Source: Clostridiales bacterium
GTDB taxonomy: Bacteria; Bacillota; Clostridia; Christensenellales; Aristaeellaceae
Assembly: GCA_022787165.1 (NCBI GenBank)
Contig: JALFVL010000042.1
Coordinates: forward strand, 62,001 to 126,000
Length of the DNA: 64,000 nucleotides
Direction: 5' to 3'
Of this stretch, positions 16,463 to 26,179 are shown one piece after another. The notes below the pieces were generated by a model. That model had not been told where the DNA came from. It did not search any database and saw nothing but the letters and a program-made list of their open reading frames with translations. Position numbers and translations under genes: made by a program. Numbering within the stretch: the first letter of the stretch is position 1; the number at the start of each line of letters is the position of its first letter.

Positions 16463-16562
16463 GTATTTTGTGCAAATCGGGCGGTCAACGGCCGCCCTTT
16501 GTCTGCCGGGATACATTGTCCGCGGCCACGCCGCGCTATTTCATGATGAAGAGGGCCATATC

Positions 16563-17852
16563 ATGCTTCAACAGGAAAACCTTCCCATCCTCGGCGCGCT
16601 GGGCATCAGCGACGCCGTCTGCCGCTATGGCGAGCAGATCGCCGCTTCCCTGCGTCCGCGCTTTGACGCCATCGACGAAATCGCCGAATACAATCAGGCC
16701 AAGGTGCTTGCCGCCATGCAGAAGAACCGCGTGAACGCGGGCTGCTTCGCCGCAACGACGGGCTACGGCTATAACGACGTCGGCCGCGACACGCTCGAGC
16801 GGGTCTATGCCGACTGCTTCCACACCGAGGCGGCGCTCGTGCGCCCGCAGATCACCTGCGGCACTCATGCGCTCGCCGTCGCGTTCAGCGCCAATCTCCT
16901 CCCCGGGGATGAGCTGCTCTCCCCCGTCGGCCGCCCCTATGACACGCTTGAAGAGGTCATCGGCATCCGGGAGAGCGCCTGCTCCCTCAAGGAATACGGC
17001 GTGACCTATGACGAGGTCGCGCTCCTGCCGGATGGCAGCTTTGATTACGAGGGCATCCGCCGCAAGATCAAGCCGCAGACCAGGCTCGTCACCATCCAGC
17101 GCTCCAAGGGCTACGCGACCCGCCCGACGCTCTCCGTGCAGCGCATCGGCGAGCTGATCGCGTTCATCAAGGGCATCCGCAGCGACATCATCTGCATGGT
17201 CGACAACTGCTATGGCGAGTTTGTCGAGCGCATCGAGCCCAGCGACGTCGGCGCGGACATGATCGTCGGCTCGCTGATCAAAAACCCCGGCGGCGGCCTT
17301 GCGCCCATCGGCGGCTATATCTGCGGCACGAAGGCCTGCGTCGACCGCTGTGCCTATCGCCTCTCCGCGCCCGGTCTGGGACAGGAGGTCGGCGCTAATC
17401 TTGGCCTGATGACCGCGCTGTATCAGGGCTTCTTCCTCGCGCCCACGGTCGTCGCGGGCGCGCTCAAGGGCGCGATTTTCGCCGCGAACATCTATGAGCG
17501 CCTCGGCTTCCGCTGCGTCCCCAACGCGACGGAATCCCGTCATGACATCATTCAGGCCGTCGAGCTGGGCAGCGAGGAGGCCATGCGCGCCTTCTGCCTG
17601 GGCATTCAGGCCTCCGCGCCGGTGGACAGCTACGTCACGCCGCTGCCCTGGGATATGCCCGGCTACGATAGCCAGGTCATCATGGCTGCCGGCGCGTTCA
17701 TTCAGGGCTCTTCGATTGAGCTCTCCGCCGACGGCCCGATCCGCGAGCCCTACGCCGTCTATTTCCAGGGCGGCCTGACGTGGACGCATGCCAAGATCGG
17801 CATCCTCATGAGCCTGCAAAAGCTCGTCGATGCGGGTCTGGTAAACCTTTAA
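16563..17852 (+). CDS. Methionine gamma-lyase family (aluminum-resistance-like) PLP enzyme
   Basis: This 429-residue fold-type I PLP protein matches the family often named aluminum resistance protein or YnbB. Visible features are TTGYGYNDVGRDTLERVYAD near the N-terminus, a PLP-region Asp in IICMVDNCYGEFVE and the PLP-lysine segment GSLIKNPGGGLAPIGGYICG. The likely reaction is a beta/gamma elimination on a sulfur amino acid, but substrate data for the family are thin. The start at 16563 (AGAGGG upstream) was chosen over a longer frame that would run back through the tRNA genes. It is single, with its own promoter and terminator. Confidence 0.88.
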   Translation: MLQQENLPILGALGISDAVCRYGEQIAASLRPRFDAIDEIAEYNQAKVLAAMQKNRVNAGCFAATTGYGYNDVGRDTLERVYADCFHTEAALVRPQITCGTHALAVAFSANLLPGDELLSPVGRPYDTLEEVIGIRESACSLKEYGVTYDEVALLPDGSFDYEGIRRKIKPQTRLVTIQRSKGYATRPTLSVQRIGELIAFIKGIRSDIICMVDNCYGEFVERIEPSDVGADMIVGSLIKNPGGGLAPIGGYICGTKACVDRCAYRLSAPGLGQEVGANLGLMTALYQGFFLAPTVVAGALKGAIFAANIYERLGFRCVPNATESRHDIIQAVELGSEEAMRAFCLGIQASAPVDSYVTPLPWDMPGYDSQVIMAAGAFIQGSSIELSADGPIREPYAVYFQGGLTWTHAKIGILMSLQKLVDAGLVNL

Positions 17853-17877
17853 CGCTATGCTGTCCGTTTTCTTTCTG

Positions 17878-17902
17878 GCATCGGTTCTCCGATGCTTTTT
17901 TT
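17878..17902 (+). terminator. Intrinsic terminator after the PLP enzyme gene
   Basis: A 7-bp stem GCATCGG/CCGATGC with a TTCT loop followed by seven Ts. Confidence 0.92.
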
Positions 17903-17912
17903 CATTCTGCCC

Positions 17913-17941
17913 TTGACGGCCGTTCTTTCTTCCTGTATCCT
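17913..17941 (+). promoter_or_regulatory. Promoter of the secreted PPOX-fold protein gene
   Basis: TTGACG and TATCCT with a 17-base spacer; a TATAAT also overlaps 5 bases downstream. It lies about 40 bases before the ATG. Confidence 0.65.
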
Positions 17942-17978
17942 ATAATCAACAAACCCATTCGAAAGGAAGGATGATTTC

Positions 17979-18473
17979 ATGAGAAACCTGCTCCGTGCTC
18001 TGCTGCTGAGCATACTGCTGCTCGCCGCCCTCGCCCTCCCGGCGCTGGCTGAGGATGCCGTTTCCTCCGCCTCCGTCGCCGATTTCTACGGCGATTACGC
18101 GCTGACCGGCGATGCGCTGATGGACGCCATCAACTCCTTCTCTGGCTGCTACCTCGTGACTACTGTGAGTCCAGAGGGCGTGCCCAACACTGCCTACTTC
18201 ATCTTCGCCATGGTCAAGCACGAGGACAAGTATTACCTCCAGCTCGGCCTGGCTGAAAACCAGTCCAAGGCCAATCTCACCGCCAATGGTGAGGGCATCG
18301 CCATCTATGCGGCGAATCCCACCGGCGAAGAAGGCGCCAAGCCCTACGCCGTCTCCGGCGCGCGCATGTGGTTCAAGGCTGTCGAGGATGAAGCGCTGCT
18401 CGATGCGCTCAATCCGTCTGGCCGTGAGGGCGCAATGTTCTTTGAGGTTGTCGAAGTTCGCTCTCTGGGCTAA
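17979..18473 (+). CDS. Secreted pyridoxamine-5'-phosphate-oxidase-fold protein
   Basis: This 164-residue protein starts with a clear signal peptide (MRNLLRALLLSILLLAALAL, cleavage near ALAED). The mature part has the split-barrel pattern of PPOX-like flavin-binding proteins: ALMDAINSFSGCYLVTTVSP, VPNTAYFIFAM, YYLQLGLAENQSKANL and YAVSGARMWF. Members usually bind FMN, F420 or heme in the cytoplasm, so an exported copy is unusual. GAAAGGAAGG lies just upstream of the ATG. It is single and ends at a strong terminator. Cofactor and role are unknown. Confidence 0.8.
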   Translation: MRNLLRALLLSILLLAALALPALAEDAVSSASVADFYGDYALTGDALMDAINSFSGCYLVTTVSPEGVPNTAYFIFAMVKHEDKYYLQLGLAENQSKANLTANGEGIAIYAANPTGEEGAKPYAVSGARMWFKAVEDEALLDALNPSGREGAMFFEVVEVRSLG

Positions 18474-18490
18474 TCTTCCCGCTAATCAAA

Positions 18491-18526
18491 GGGGCTGACA
18501 GGTCATCGCCTGTCAGCCCCTTTTTT
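18491..18526 (+). terminator. Intrinsic terminator
   Basis: A perfect 12-bp stem (GGGGCTGACAGG/CCTGTCAGCCCC) with a 6-base loop and six Ts. It separates the PPOX gene from the convergent clpX and may work weakly in both directions. Confidence 0.95.
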
Positions 18527-18548
18527 ATGCTGTTGCTCTGACGTTTCG

Positions 18549-19868
<1,320 letters not shown>

Positions 19869-19906
19869 TTCGCACCTCAGATCCTTATGATTCCCGTCGG
19901 AGGGGG

Positions 19907-20509
19907 TTATTTCTTGCGCGGCCGGTAGATGTCATCGATGATGCCGTAGGCCAGCGCCTCGTCGGCGGTCATGAAATAGTCCCGCTCGACATCCCGCTCG
20001 ATCTTCTCAAGCGGCTGCTTCGTCATCTCGCTCATCAGCGCGTTCATCTTGCTCTTCGTGCGCAGCAGCCACTGGGCATGCAGCTGCACGTCGGTCGCCT
20101 GGCCGCTTGCGCCGCCGCTGGGCTGATGAATCATGACCTCGCTGTTGGGCAGGGCCAGACGCATGCCCGGCTCGCCCGCCATCAGCAGGAACGCGCCCAT
20201 CGAGGCGGCCATGCCCAGGCAGACGGTGCGAACCTTCGGCTTGATGTAGCGCATCGTGTCGAAGATGGCCATGCCGTCGGTCACGCTGCCGCCCGGGCTG
20301 TTGATGTACATGGAGATATCCGCATCCGGATCCTCCATCTCCAGGAAGAGCAGCTGCGCGACGATGCTGTTGGCCAGGGCCTCGTTGACCTCGCCGCGCA
20401 GGAACACGACGCGATCCTTCAGCAGACGGGAATAGACGTCATACGAGCGCTCGCCGTAGGGCGTCTTTTCAATCACGCTCGGCTCAAAGTAATAGTTGTT
20501 GCTTGACAA
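19907..20509 (-). CDS. clpP: ATP-dependent Clp protease proteolytic subunit ClpP
   Basis: The 200-residue protein carries the catalytic Ser in [20 protein letters not shown], His in MIHQPSGG and Asp in [14 protein letters not shown], a complete triad at normal spacing. It forms the tetradecameric peptidase that works with ClpX. The start is a TTG at 20509 with AAAGGAGG 10 bases upstream. Only 35 bases separate it from tig, so it is likely co-transcribed. Confidence 0.98.
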   Translation of the reverse strand: MSSNNYYFEPSVIEKTPYGERSYDVYSRLLKDRVVFLRGEVNEALANSIVAQLLFLEMEDPDADISMYINSPGGSVTDGMAIFDTMRYIKPKVRTVCLGMAASMGAFLLMAGEPGMRLALPNSEVMIHQPSGGASGQATDVQLHAQWLLRTKSKMNALMSEMTKQPLEKIERDVERDYFMTADEALAYGIIDDIYRPRKK

Positions 20510-20544
20510 GGTTGAGACGCCTCCTTTGCGTCGCTTGACGGGGA

Positions 20545-21834
20545 TCAGGCCTCGGCCTTGGCGTTGTCGCAGAGGAACTTGATCGCGTTGTCGCGAATGG
20601 CGTCAGCCTTGAAGTACTCGCGGTCCGCCTCGGTGAGCGTCGCCTTGAGCTCCTCGACGCTCTTGCCGGCCTGCGGCGCGAACTGCGCGATCTGCGCGTC
20701 GATCTGCTCCTCGGTCGCGTCGATGGCCTCGGCCTTCTCAACGGCCTCGAGCACGAGGTGCGCGCGCACGCTCTTCTCGGCCTGATCGCGGTAGTTCGCG
20801 CGGAAGGCCTTCTCGTCCTGGCCGGTGTACTTCATGAAGTCCGCCAGCTTGAGGCCCTGGGAGGCCAGGCGATACTCGAAGTCGCGCATCATGGAATCGA
20901 TCTGGCGCTCGATCATCGCCTCCGGGATCTCGACGGTCGCGTTCGCGATGACCTTCTCGATCACGGCGTTGGTGAAGGCGTTCTGGTCGCGCTCGGCCGC
21001 CTGAGCTTCCAGTTTGGCGCGGATGTCGGCCTTGTATTCCTCGAGGGTGTCAAACTCGCTGATGTCCTTGGCGAAATCGTCGTCAAGCGCAGGGAGCTGC
21101 GTCTCGGTGATGCCGTTGACCTTCACATGGAAGACGGCCTTCTTGCCCGCGAGCTCCTCGGCGTGATACTGCTCCGGGAAGGTCACGTCCAGATCCTTCT
21201 CCTCGCCGATGTTCATGCCGACCATCTGCTCCTCGAAGCCCGGGATGAAGCTGTGGGAGCCGATCTTGAGGGTCTGGCCCTCGGCGGTGCCGCCGGCAAA
21301 GGCGACGCCGTCGACGCTGCCCGCGTAGTCAAGGTTCACGGTATCGCCCTCGGCGACGGCGCGGCCCTCGACGGCGACCTCGGTCGCCTGCTTGCCGCGC
21401 TCCTCCTCAACCTTGGCGTCAACCTGCGCATCGGTGACCTCGGTCTTCTCCTTCTTGACCTCGACGCCCTTGTACTCGCCCAGGGTCACGTCCGGCTTGA
21501 CAAAGACCTCGCAGGTGAACTGCAGGTTCTTGCCCGCGCCGATCTGCCCAATCTCGATCTCCGGACGATCGACAACCTCGACCTTGTTCTCGTCGATAGC
21601 CGGGCCGTAGACCTCGTCAAACACGAGCTCGAAGGCCTCGTCGTAGAAGACGCCCTCGCCGTACATGTTCTCAATCAGCTTGCGCGGAGCCTTGCCCTTG
21701 CGGAAGCCGGGGATATTGACCTGGCCGCGCACCTTGATGTATGCCTTGTCCATGGCCGCGTCGAACTGGGCCGCGTCGATGTCAAAGGACAGCTTAACCT
21801 TATTGCTGGAAATCTTTTCTACGGTGGTGCTCAT
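20545..21834 (-). CDS. tig: Trigger factor, ribosome-associated chaperone
   Basis: This 429-residue protein has the N-terminal ribosome-binding domain with the signature [16 protein letters not shown], the central FKBP-type prolyl isomerase domain ([21 protein letters not shown], then [12 protein letters not shown]) and the C-terminal helical chaperone arms. It is the first gene of the tig-clpP-clpX operon. GGAGGAG lies 8 bases upstream of the ATG, and a promoter sits about 60 bases upstream. Confidence 0.98.
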   Translation of the reverse strand: MSTTVEKISSNKVKLSFDIDAAQFDAAMDKAYIKVRGQVNIPGFRKGKAPRKLIENMYGEGVFYDEAFELVFDEVYGPAIDENKVEVVDRPEIEIGQIGAGKNLQFTCEVFVKPDVTLGEYKGVEVKKEKTEVTDAQVDAKVEEERGKQATEVAVEGRAVAEGDTVNLDYAGSVDGVAFAGGTAEGQTLKIGSHSFIPGFEEQMVGMNIGEEKDLDVTFPEQYHAEELAGKKAVFHVKVNGITETQLPALDDDFAKDISEFDTLEEYKADIRAKLEAQAAERDQNAFTNAVIEKVIANATVEIPEAMIERQIDSMMRDFEYRLASQGLKLADFMKYTGQDEKAFRANYRDQAEKSVRAHLVLEAVEKAEAIDATEEQIDAQIAQFAPQAGKSVEELKATLTEADREYFKADAIRDNAIKFLCDNAKAEA

Positions 21835-21893
21835 TTCATTTGCTCCTCCACTGGTAATGGTTGCGTCCCGGAAACCCCAAAACGCTATCTTAT

Positions 21894-21922
21894 ATTATAG
21901 CACGCTTATATAGGAAGATCAA
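21894..21922 (-). promoter_or_regulatory. Promoter of the tig-clpP-clpX operon
   Basis: TTGATC and TATAAT with a 17-base spacer on the minus strand. The divergent interval 21923-22077 otherwise shows no gene. Confidence 0.85.
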
Positions 21923-22077
21923 TCCTAAATCCGCGCCAGCCCGGGTTTTTTCCTGTCTTTTTGGCCCGGTCAGCCGCGTTTTTTCCGCCGTTTCCCATTG
22001 TATGCGCCAGGCTTTTCGTTCATGCGCGCGAATAGAAGCCCGTGCTTCCCCGCAAACTTTCATCGGGAGGAATTGCC

Positions 22078-24009
22078 ATGAGAGATACGCCGCTGATCGT
22101 CGTTTGCGCCCGGCCCGCCTCGCTCGAGGATGCCCTGGCGCTGCTGCGCCGCGCGCGGCGGCTGCTTCATGCGCTCGGGGAGGACGGCACGCTGCTGCTG
22201 CTTTGCGCGCTGCCCGATGCCGACGCATCCCGCCTGCCGCAGGACGACGCGCTCATCCGTCTGCTTCAATCCGGCATCGCCAGCGCAGACGCCCGCCTGC
22301 GCGGACGGCTTCTGCTGCTCGTCTGCCCGCGCGCGTGGGATGACGCCGCGCGCGCCTACGTCTGCCGGCCCGACGCGGCGCTATTGACGGCGCGCCTGCT
22401 CATGGGCCTTGAGCCCGGAATGCGCTTTGAGGCCGCCAGCTTTTCCCCCGCCTCGCTCAAAGGCACCCACGCCTGCGCGCTGCTGCTGCCGGATGCCTTT
22501 CTCTGCACGCCGGATATCCCCCGGCGCCTTATGGAGGCTCTCGACGCGCTGCCCTGCGTGACCGGAAGTATCCTGCCCGCGTTCGCCTCGCGCGACACGC
22601 TGCTCACGCGGCTGCAGCGCATGGGCTTTGACCTCTCTCCCGTGCGCGAGGCTGCCGCGCTTTTCCTCGCCAAAGAGGGGCTGGCTCCACTCGATGGGCG
22701 TCCCGTGCTGCTCTCCGCCGGGCTGCTCGAAGCGCTTGCGCAGGGGAAGCCCCTGCCCGGCTGCTGCCCGTTCGCACCGAATTTCCCCTTCGTCCGCCGC
22801 GAGGCCGACACGCCCGATTCCCTGCTTGCCGGAAACCGCGCCGTTCTGGCCGAAGCCCTGCGACAGGAACAGCCCTCCCCGCTCCGCCGGCGCGTGTGGC
22901 TCGAAGCTGTGCTGCCGCTGCTCCGCCTCCTGCTCCTCCTCGCGGGCGCGGCGCTGGGGCTTCCGCTGCTGTGCGCCGTCGCCGTCTTTGCGCCCGAGTG
23001 GCACGCGCTGCTGCATCCCCGGCTTCTGCCCGGCATGCTGGCGCGGCTTGTCCTGCTTCCCGCGCAGGCGATGGGCGCGCTCGACGTGCTCCTGCGCCGC
23101 CTTCTTGCCCGCTCCCGCGTCTTTCGCGTCGAGCTCCCCGCCTCCGCCTTTTCATCCCGGGCCTGCGTCGTCTGCGGCATCGCGCTGCTCCTTGGCGCGA
23201 TTCTCTCCGCGCGCGCCGCCGCGCCGCTGCTCGTCGTTTCGCTGCTCTGGCTGTTTGCGCCGGTGATCTTCTCCGCGCTGGCCTCGCCCGTCCGCGAGCG
23301 CATCCCCCTCACGGAAACCGAGCAGGAGGAGATGCTCGGCCTCGCCCGCTCCGCCTTCTTCCGCCTGCCGGAGGGCAGCGCCTGTCTGCGCGCACTCGCC
23401 GACTGCGCGGGCTGCATGCTCGGCCTGCTCGAGCCGGACGAAGCCGCCCGGCGGGTCGAAAGCCGGCTTGAGCAGCTGCAAACGCCGCCGTCCTCCGCCC
23501 TGGAGCAGGCCTGTCTGCTCTCGTGTGCCCAGTTTCTGCGCGAGCGGATGGCTGCATGTGACGCGGCCCTGCGCCCGCTGCCCGCGCGCCTGGAGGCTGC
23601 CGTCTCCGCCGCACCGCCGCCCAAAGGGCCGGGCCGCCTCGCCGCCCTACTGCGCGCGGCGCGCTCCGGCGATGTGCGCGCGTTTGACCAGGCGGAAGCC
23701 TCCGGCGATGCGATCGACGCGCTCTTCCTCCCACCGGCGCCCGGCGCGCCCGGCGGGGAGCATACTGCCCTGCTCCCCCTGACCCATCCGCATACCTTTC
23801 TCGCCCATCCGCCGCCGGAAACAGGCAAGGGCGGGGAAACGGATGAACTGCTCCGCTTCCTCGCCCTGTCCGCCTCGGCGCTGCATGCGCCCTTTGCCGC
23901 GCTGCTTGCGCGCTCGCCCGTCGTCGAGGCCTATCTGCCGCTGCTCGCGCGCGTTCCTCCGCAAAAGCGGCGGATACCCGCGCGCGGCGCGCTTATCCGT
24001 TCACGTTGA
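22078..24009 (+). CDS. Large membrane protein, possible degenerate relative of GT84/cyclic beta-glucan synthase N-terminal regions
   Basis: This 643-residue, very Ala/Leu/Arg-rich protein has about five hydrophobic segments between residues 280 and 430. The segment after them (LWLFAPVIFSALASPVRERI, then LTETEQEEMLGLARSAFFRL) resembles the join between membrane and helical regions in NdvB-like glucan synthases. The N-terminal part may be an eroded glycosyltransferase-like domain, but no DxD or QxxRW motif is visible. The start at 22078 follows GGGAGG by 7 bases. Its end overlaps the convergent threonine ammonia-lyase by 17 bases. Function is not assigned and the family link is tentative. Confidence 0.55.
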   Translation: MRDTPLIVVCARPASLEDALALLRRARRLLHALGEDGTLLLLCALPDADASRLPQDDALIRLLQSGIASADARLRGRLLLLVCPRAWDDAARAYVCRPDAALLTARLLMGLEPGMRFEAASFSPASLKGTHACALLLPDAFLCTPDIPRRLMEALDALPCVTGSILPAFASRDTLLTRLQRMGFDLSPVREAAALFLAKEGLAPLDGRPVLLSAGLLEALAQGKPLPGCCPFAPNFPFVRREADTPDSLLAGNRAVLAEALRQEQPSPLRRRVWLEAVLPLLRLLLLLAGAALGLPLLCAVAVFAPEWHALLHPRLLPGMLARLVLLPAQAMGALDVLLRRLLARSRVFRVELPASAFSSRACVVCGIALLLGAILSARAAAPLLVVSLLWLFAPVIFSALASPVRERIPLTETEQEEMLGLARSAFFRLPEGSACLRALADCAGCMLGLLEPDEAARRVESRLEQLQTPPSSALEQACLLSCAQFLRERMAACDAALRPLPARLEAAVSAAPPPKGPGRLAALLRAARSGDVRAFDQAEASGDAIDALFLPPAPGAPGGEHTALLPLTHPHTFLAHPPPETGKGGETDELLRFLALSASALHAPFAALLARSPVVEAYLPLLARVPPQKRRIPARGALIRSR

Positions 24010-25192
24010 AGCCCGCCTCGCGCAGTGCCGCAATAACGCGCTGCGCATGCTCGCGATCCTGCGTCTCCATCGTGATCTCCAAAATGGCGTCCCGGATGTC
24101 GAGATCGACGTCCGTCCGGTCGTGATGAATCGCCATGACGTTGGCGCCGTTGCCGCCAATGATCCTGCTGACCTGCTCGAGCTGGCCCGGACGATCCTGA
24201 AGGATGATGCGCAGCTTGGAGACGCGGCCCGCGCGCAGCAGGCCCTTCTCGATGATGCGCGAAAGCATCGTCACGTCGATGTTGCCGCCGGAGATGACCG
24301 CCGCGACCTTGCCGCTGACGTCAAGCTTGTGGTTCATGATCGCGGCGACCGGCGCCGCGCCCGCGCCCTCGGCGACCATCTTGCCCCGCTCCATGAGGAA
24401 CAGGATCGCCTGCGCGATCTCGTCGTCATCGACCGTGACGATTTCGTCAAGGTATCGGCTGCACATCGCAAAGGTCAGCTCGCCCGGCTTCTTGACCGCG
24501 ATGCCGTCGGCGATCGTCTTGGCCGAGGGCAGCGCGACGACGTGGCCCGCGTCCATGGAGGCCTTCATGCCGGCCGCGCCGCTGGCCTGCACGCCGATCA
24601 CCCGCACGTTCGGATGGAGCATCTTGACCGCCGCCGCGACGCCGGAGGCCAGCCCGCCGCCGCCGATGGGCACGACAATCGTGCGCACGTCCGGCAGATC
24701 ATCCATGATCTCCAGGCCGATGGTGCCCTGTCCCGCGATGACCATCGGGTCGTCAAAGGGATGGATGAAGGTCGCGCCGGTCTCCTGCTGAATGCGGCAT
24801 GCCTCCGCATAGGCGTCGTCATACACCGTGCCGTGGAGCACGACGTTCGCGCCAAGCTCGCGCGTCGCCTTGACCTTGGAGAGCGGCGCGCCCGCCGGCA
24901 TGACGATCGTCGCCGGCACGCCGAAGGCCTTTGCCGCCAGCGCGACGCCCTGCGCGTGGTTGCCCGCCGAGGAGGCGATGACACCGCAGGCGCGCTCCTC
25001 CTCGCTCAGGCTGGCGATCTTGATGTAGGCGCCGCGCACCTTGAAGGAGCCCGTGTTCTGCAGATCCTCGGTCTTGAGGTAAATCTGACTCTGCTCGTCC
25101 GAGAGCGCCTTGAACTGCACGAGGCCCGTGCGCTGCGCCACGCCCTTGAGGCGCTCACGCGCTTCCAGAATCATTCCCAATGTGACTGACAT
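23993..25192 (-). CDS. ilvA: Threonine ammonia-lyase with ACT domain
   Basis: This 399-residue fold-type II PLP enzyme has the PLP lysine in NTGSFKVRGAYIKI, SSAGNHAQGVALAA and the phosphate loop PIGGGGLASGVAAA. The C-terminal 75 residues (LRIILQDRPGQLEQVSRIIG and on) form an ACT domain. It deaminates threonine to 2-oxobutyrate, for isoleucine synthesis or for threonine catabolism. This short form with one ACT domain is common in Clostridia and may be the degradative type. The start at 25192 follows GGGGAGAG. No T-box leader is present. Confidence 0.93.
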   Translation of the reverse strand: MSVTLGMILEARERLKGVAQRTGLVQFKALSDEQSQIYLKTEDLQNTGSFKVRGAYIKIASLSEEERACGVIASSAGNHAQGVALAAKAFGVPATIVMPAGAPLSKVKATRELGANVVLHGTVYDDAYAEACRIQQETGATFIHPFDDPMVIAGQGTIGLEIMDDLPDVRTIVVPIGGGGLASGVAAAVKMLHPNVRVIGVQASGAAGMKASMDAGHVVALPSAKTIADGIAVKKPGELTFAMCSRYLDEIVTVDDDEIAQAILFLMERGKMVAEGAGAAPVAAIMNHKLDVSGKVAAVISGGNIDVTMLSRIIEKGLLRAGRVSKLRIILQDRPGQLEQVSRIIGGNGANVMAIHHDRTDVDLDIRDAILEITMETQDREHAQRVIAALREAGFNVNG

Positions 25193-25235
25193 TTCTCTCT
25201 CCCCTTGTCTTCCTGGGCGGGTTTTCCCGCCGCGT

Positions 25236-26006
25236 TCAGCGCTCGCGCGCCATTTCGTAGAGCATGATGCCGGCGGCCACCGCCGCATTGAGCGATTCCG
25301 CGCCGCCGCGCATGGGCAGCGCCAGATGATGCGTCGCCACGCTGCGAACCGCCTCGCTCACGCCATGCCCCTCGCTGCCGATGACGAGCACGCAATTTTC
25401 ATGCGGGCAATGCGCGTAAAAGTCCTCGCCGCCCAGCTCCGTCGCGACGACGGCGTAGCCGCGCGCGCGCATGCTCAAAAGCGCCGCAGCCAGATCGTCC
25501 GTCCGCTTCACCGGCACGCGGAAGACGGAGCCCATCGTCGCGCGCAGCGTCTTCGCGCCGTAGAGGTCGGCGCATTGCGCGCTCAGCAGCGCGCCGTCAA
25601 AGCCGGCCGCGTCCGCCGTGCGCAGGATCGTCCCGACGTTGCCGGGGTCCTGCACGCCGTCAAGCGCGACGATGCGCCGCCCCGCGAGCCTGTCCGGCTC
25701 CCTGGGGATGGCCACCGTGCAGAGGATGCCCTGCGGCGTCTTCGCCTCGCTGAGCGCATGCATCACGGCGCCGGAAACCCGCAGCACCTCGCAGCCCGCC
25801 GCCTCCGCCGCGCCGGTCAGCGCCGCGTAGTCCGCCTCGCGCCCCGCCTCCACGGCGAGCGTCCGGCAGAGCGAGAGCGAAAGCGCCTCGCGCACCATCT
25901 TTTCGCTGTCGGCGAGAAAGAGCCCGCTCTCCCGGCGCGCGCGCGGCTTTTGAAGCTCGCGCAGGCCCTTGATCAGCGGGTTGCTGACGCTCGTAATCTC
26001 CTTCAC
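25236..26006 (-). CDS. TrmH/SpoU-family RNA 2'-O-ribose methyltransferase
   Basis: This 256-residue protein has a short N-terminal RNA-binding domain (NPLIKGLRELQKPRARRESG) and then the knotted SPOUT domain. The three motifs are NVGTILRTADAAGFDG, LVIGSEGHGVSEAV and LPMRGGAESLNAAVAAGI, which bind SAM and the target. It most likely methylates 23S rRNA or tRNA; the exact site is not predictable. The start is GTG at 26006. It precedes ilvA by 43 bases and could be co-transcribed with it. Confidence 0.9.
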   Translation of the reverse strand: MKEITSVSNPLIKGLRELQKPRARRESGLFLADSEKMVREALSLSLCRTLAVEAGREADYAALTGAAEAAGCEVLRVSGAVMHALSEAKTPQGILCTVAIPREPDRLAGRRIVALDGVQDPGNVGTILRTADAAGFDGALLSAQCADLYGAKTLRATMGSVFRVPVKRTDDLAAALLSMRARGYAVVATELGGEDFYAHCPHENCVLVIGSEGHGVSEAVRSVATHHLALPMRGGAESLNAAVAAGIMLYEMARER

Positions 26007-26037
26007 CCGGGCATGCCCCCTTCAAACGTATAGGGCT

Positions 26038-26066
26038 ATTCTATAATAAAACGCGGCCGGATGCAA
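26038..26066 (-). promoter_or_regulatory. Promoter of the RNA methyltransferase gene
   Basis: TTGCAT and TAGAAT with a 17-base spacer on the minus strand, about 30 bases before the GTG start. Confidence 0.6.
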
Positions 26067-26179
26067 GAGAAAAGCGGCCGCCCGCAAAGGACAGCCGCGT
26101 TTTCTTCTCCTCCACAAGGGAGGTAGTGCCGGTTTTTTCTGTTTCTGCCCGCCTCAGGGCCGGCCGTCTTGCAGACCCG

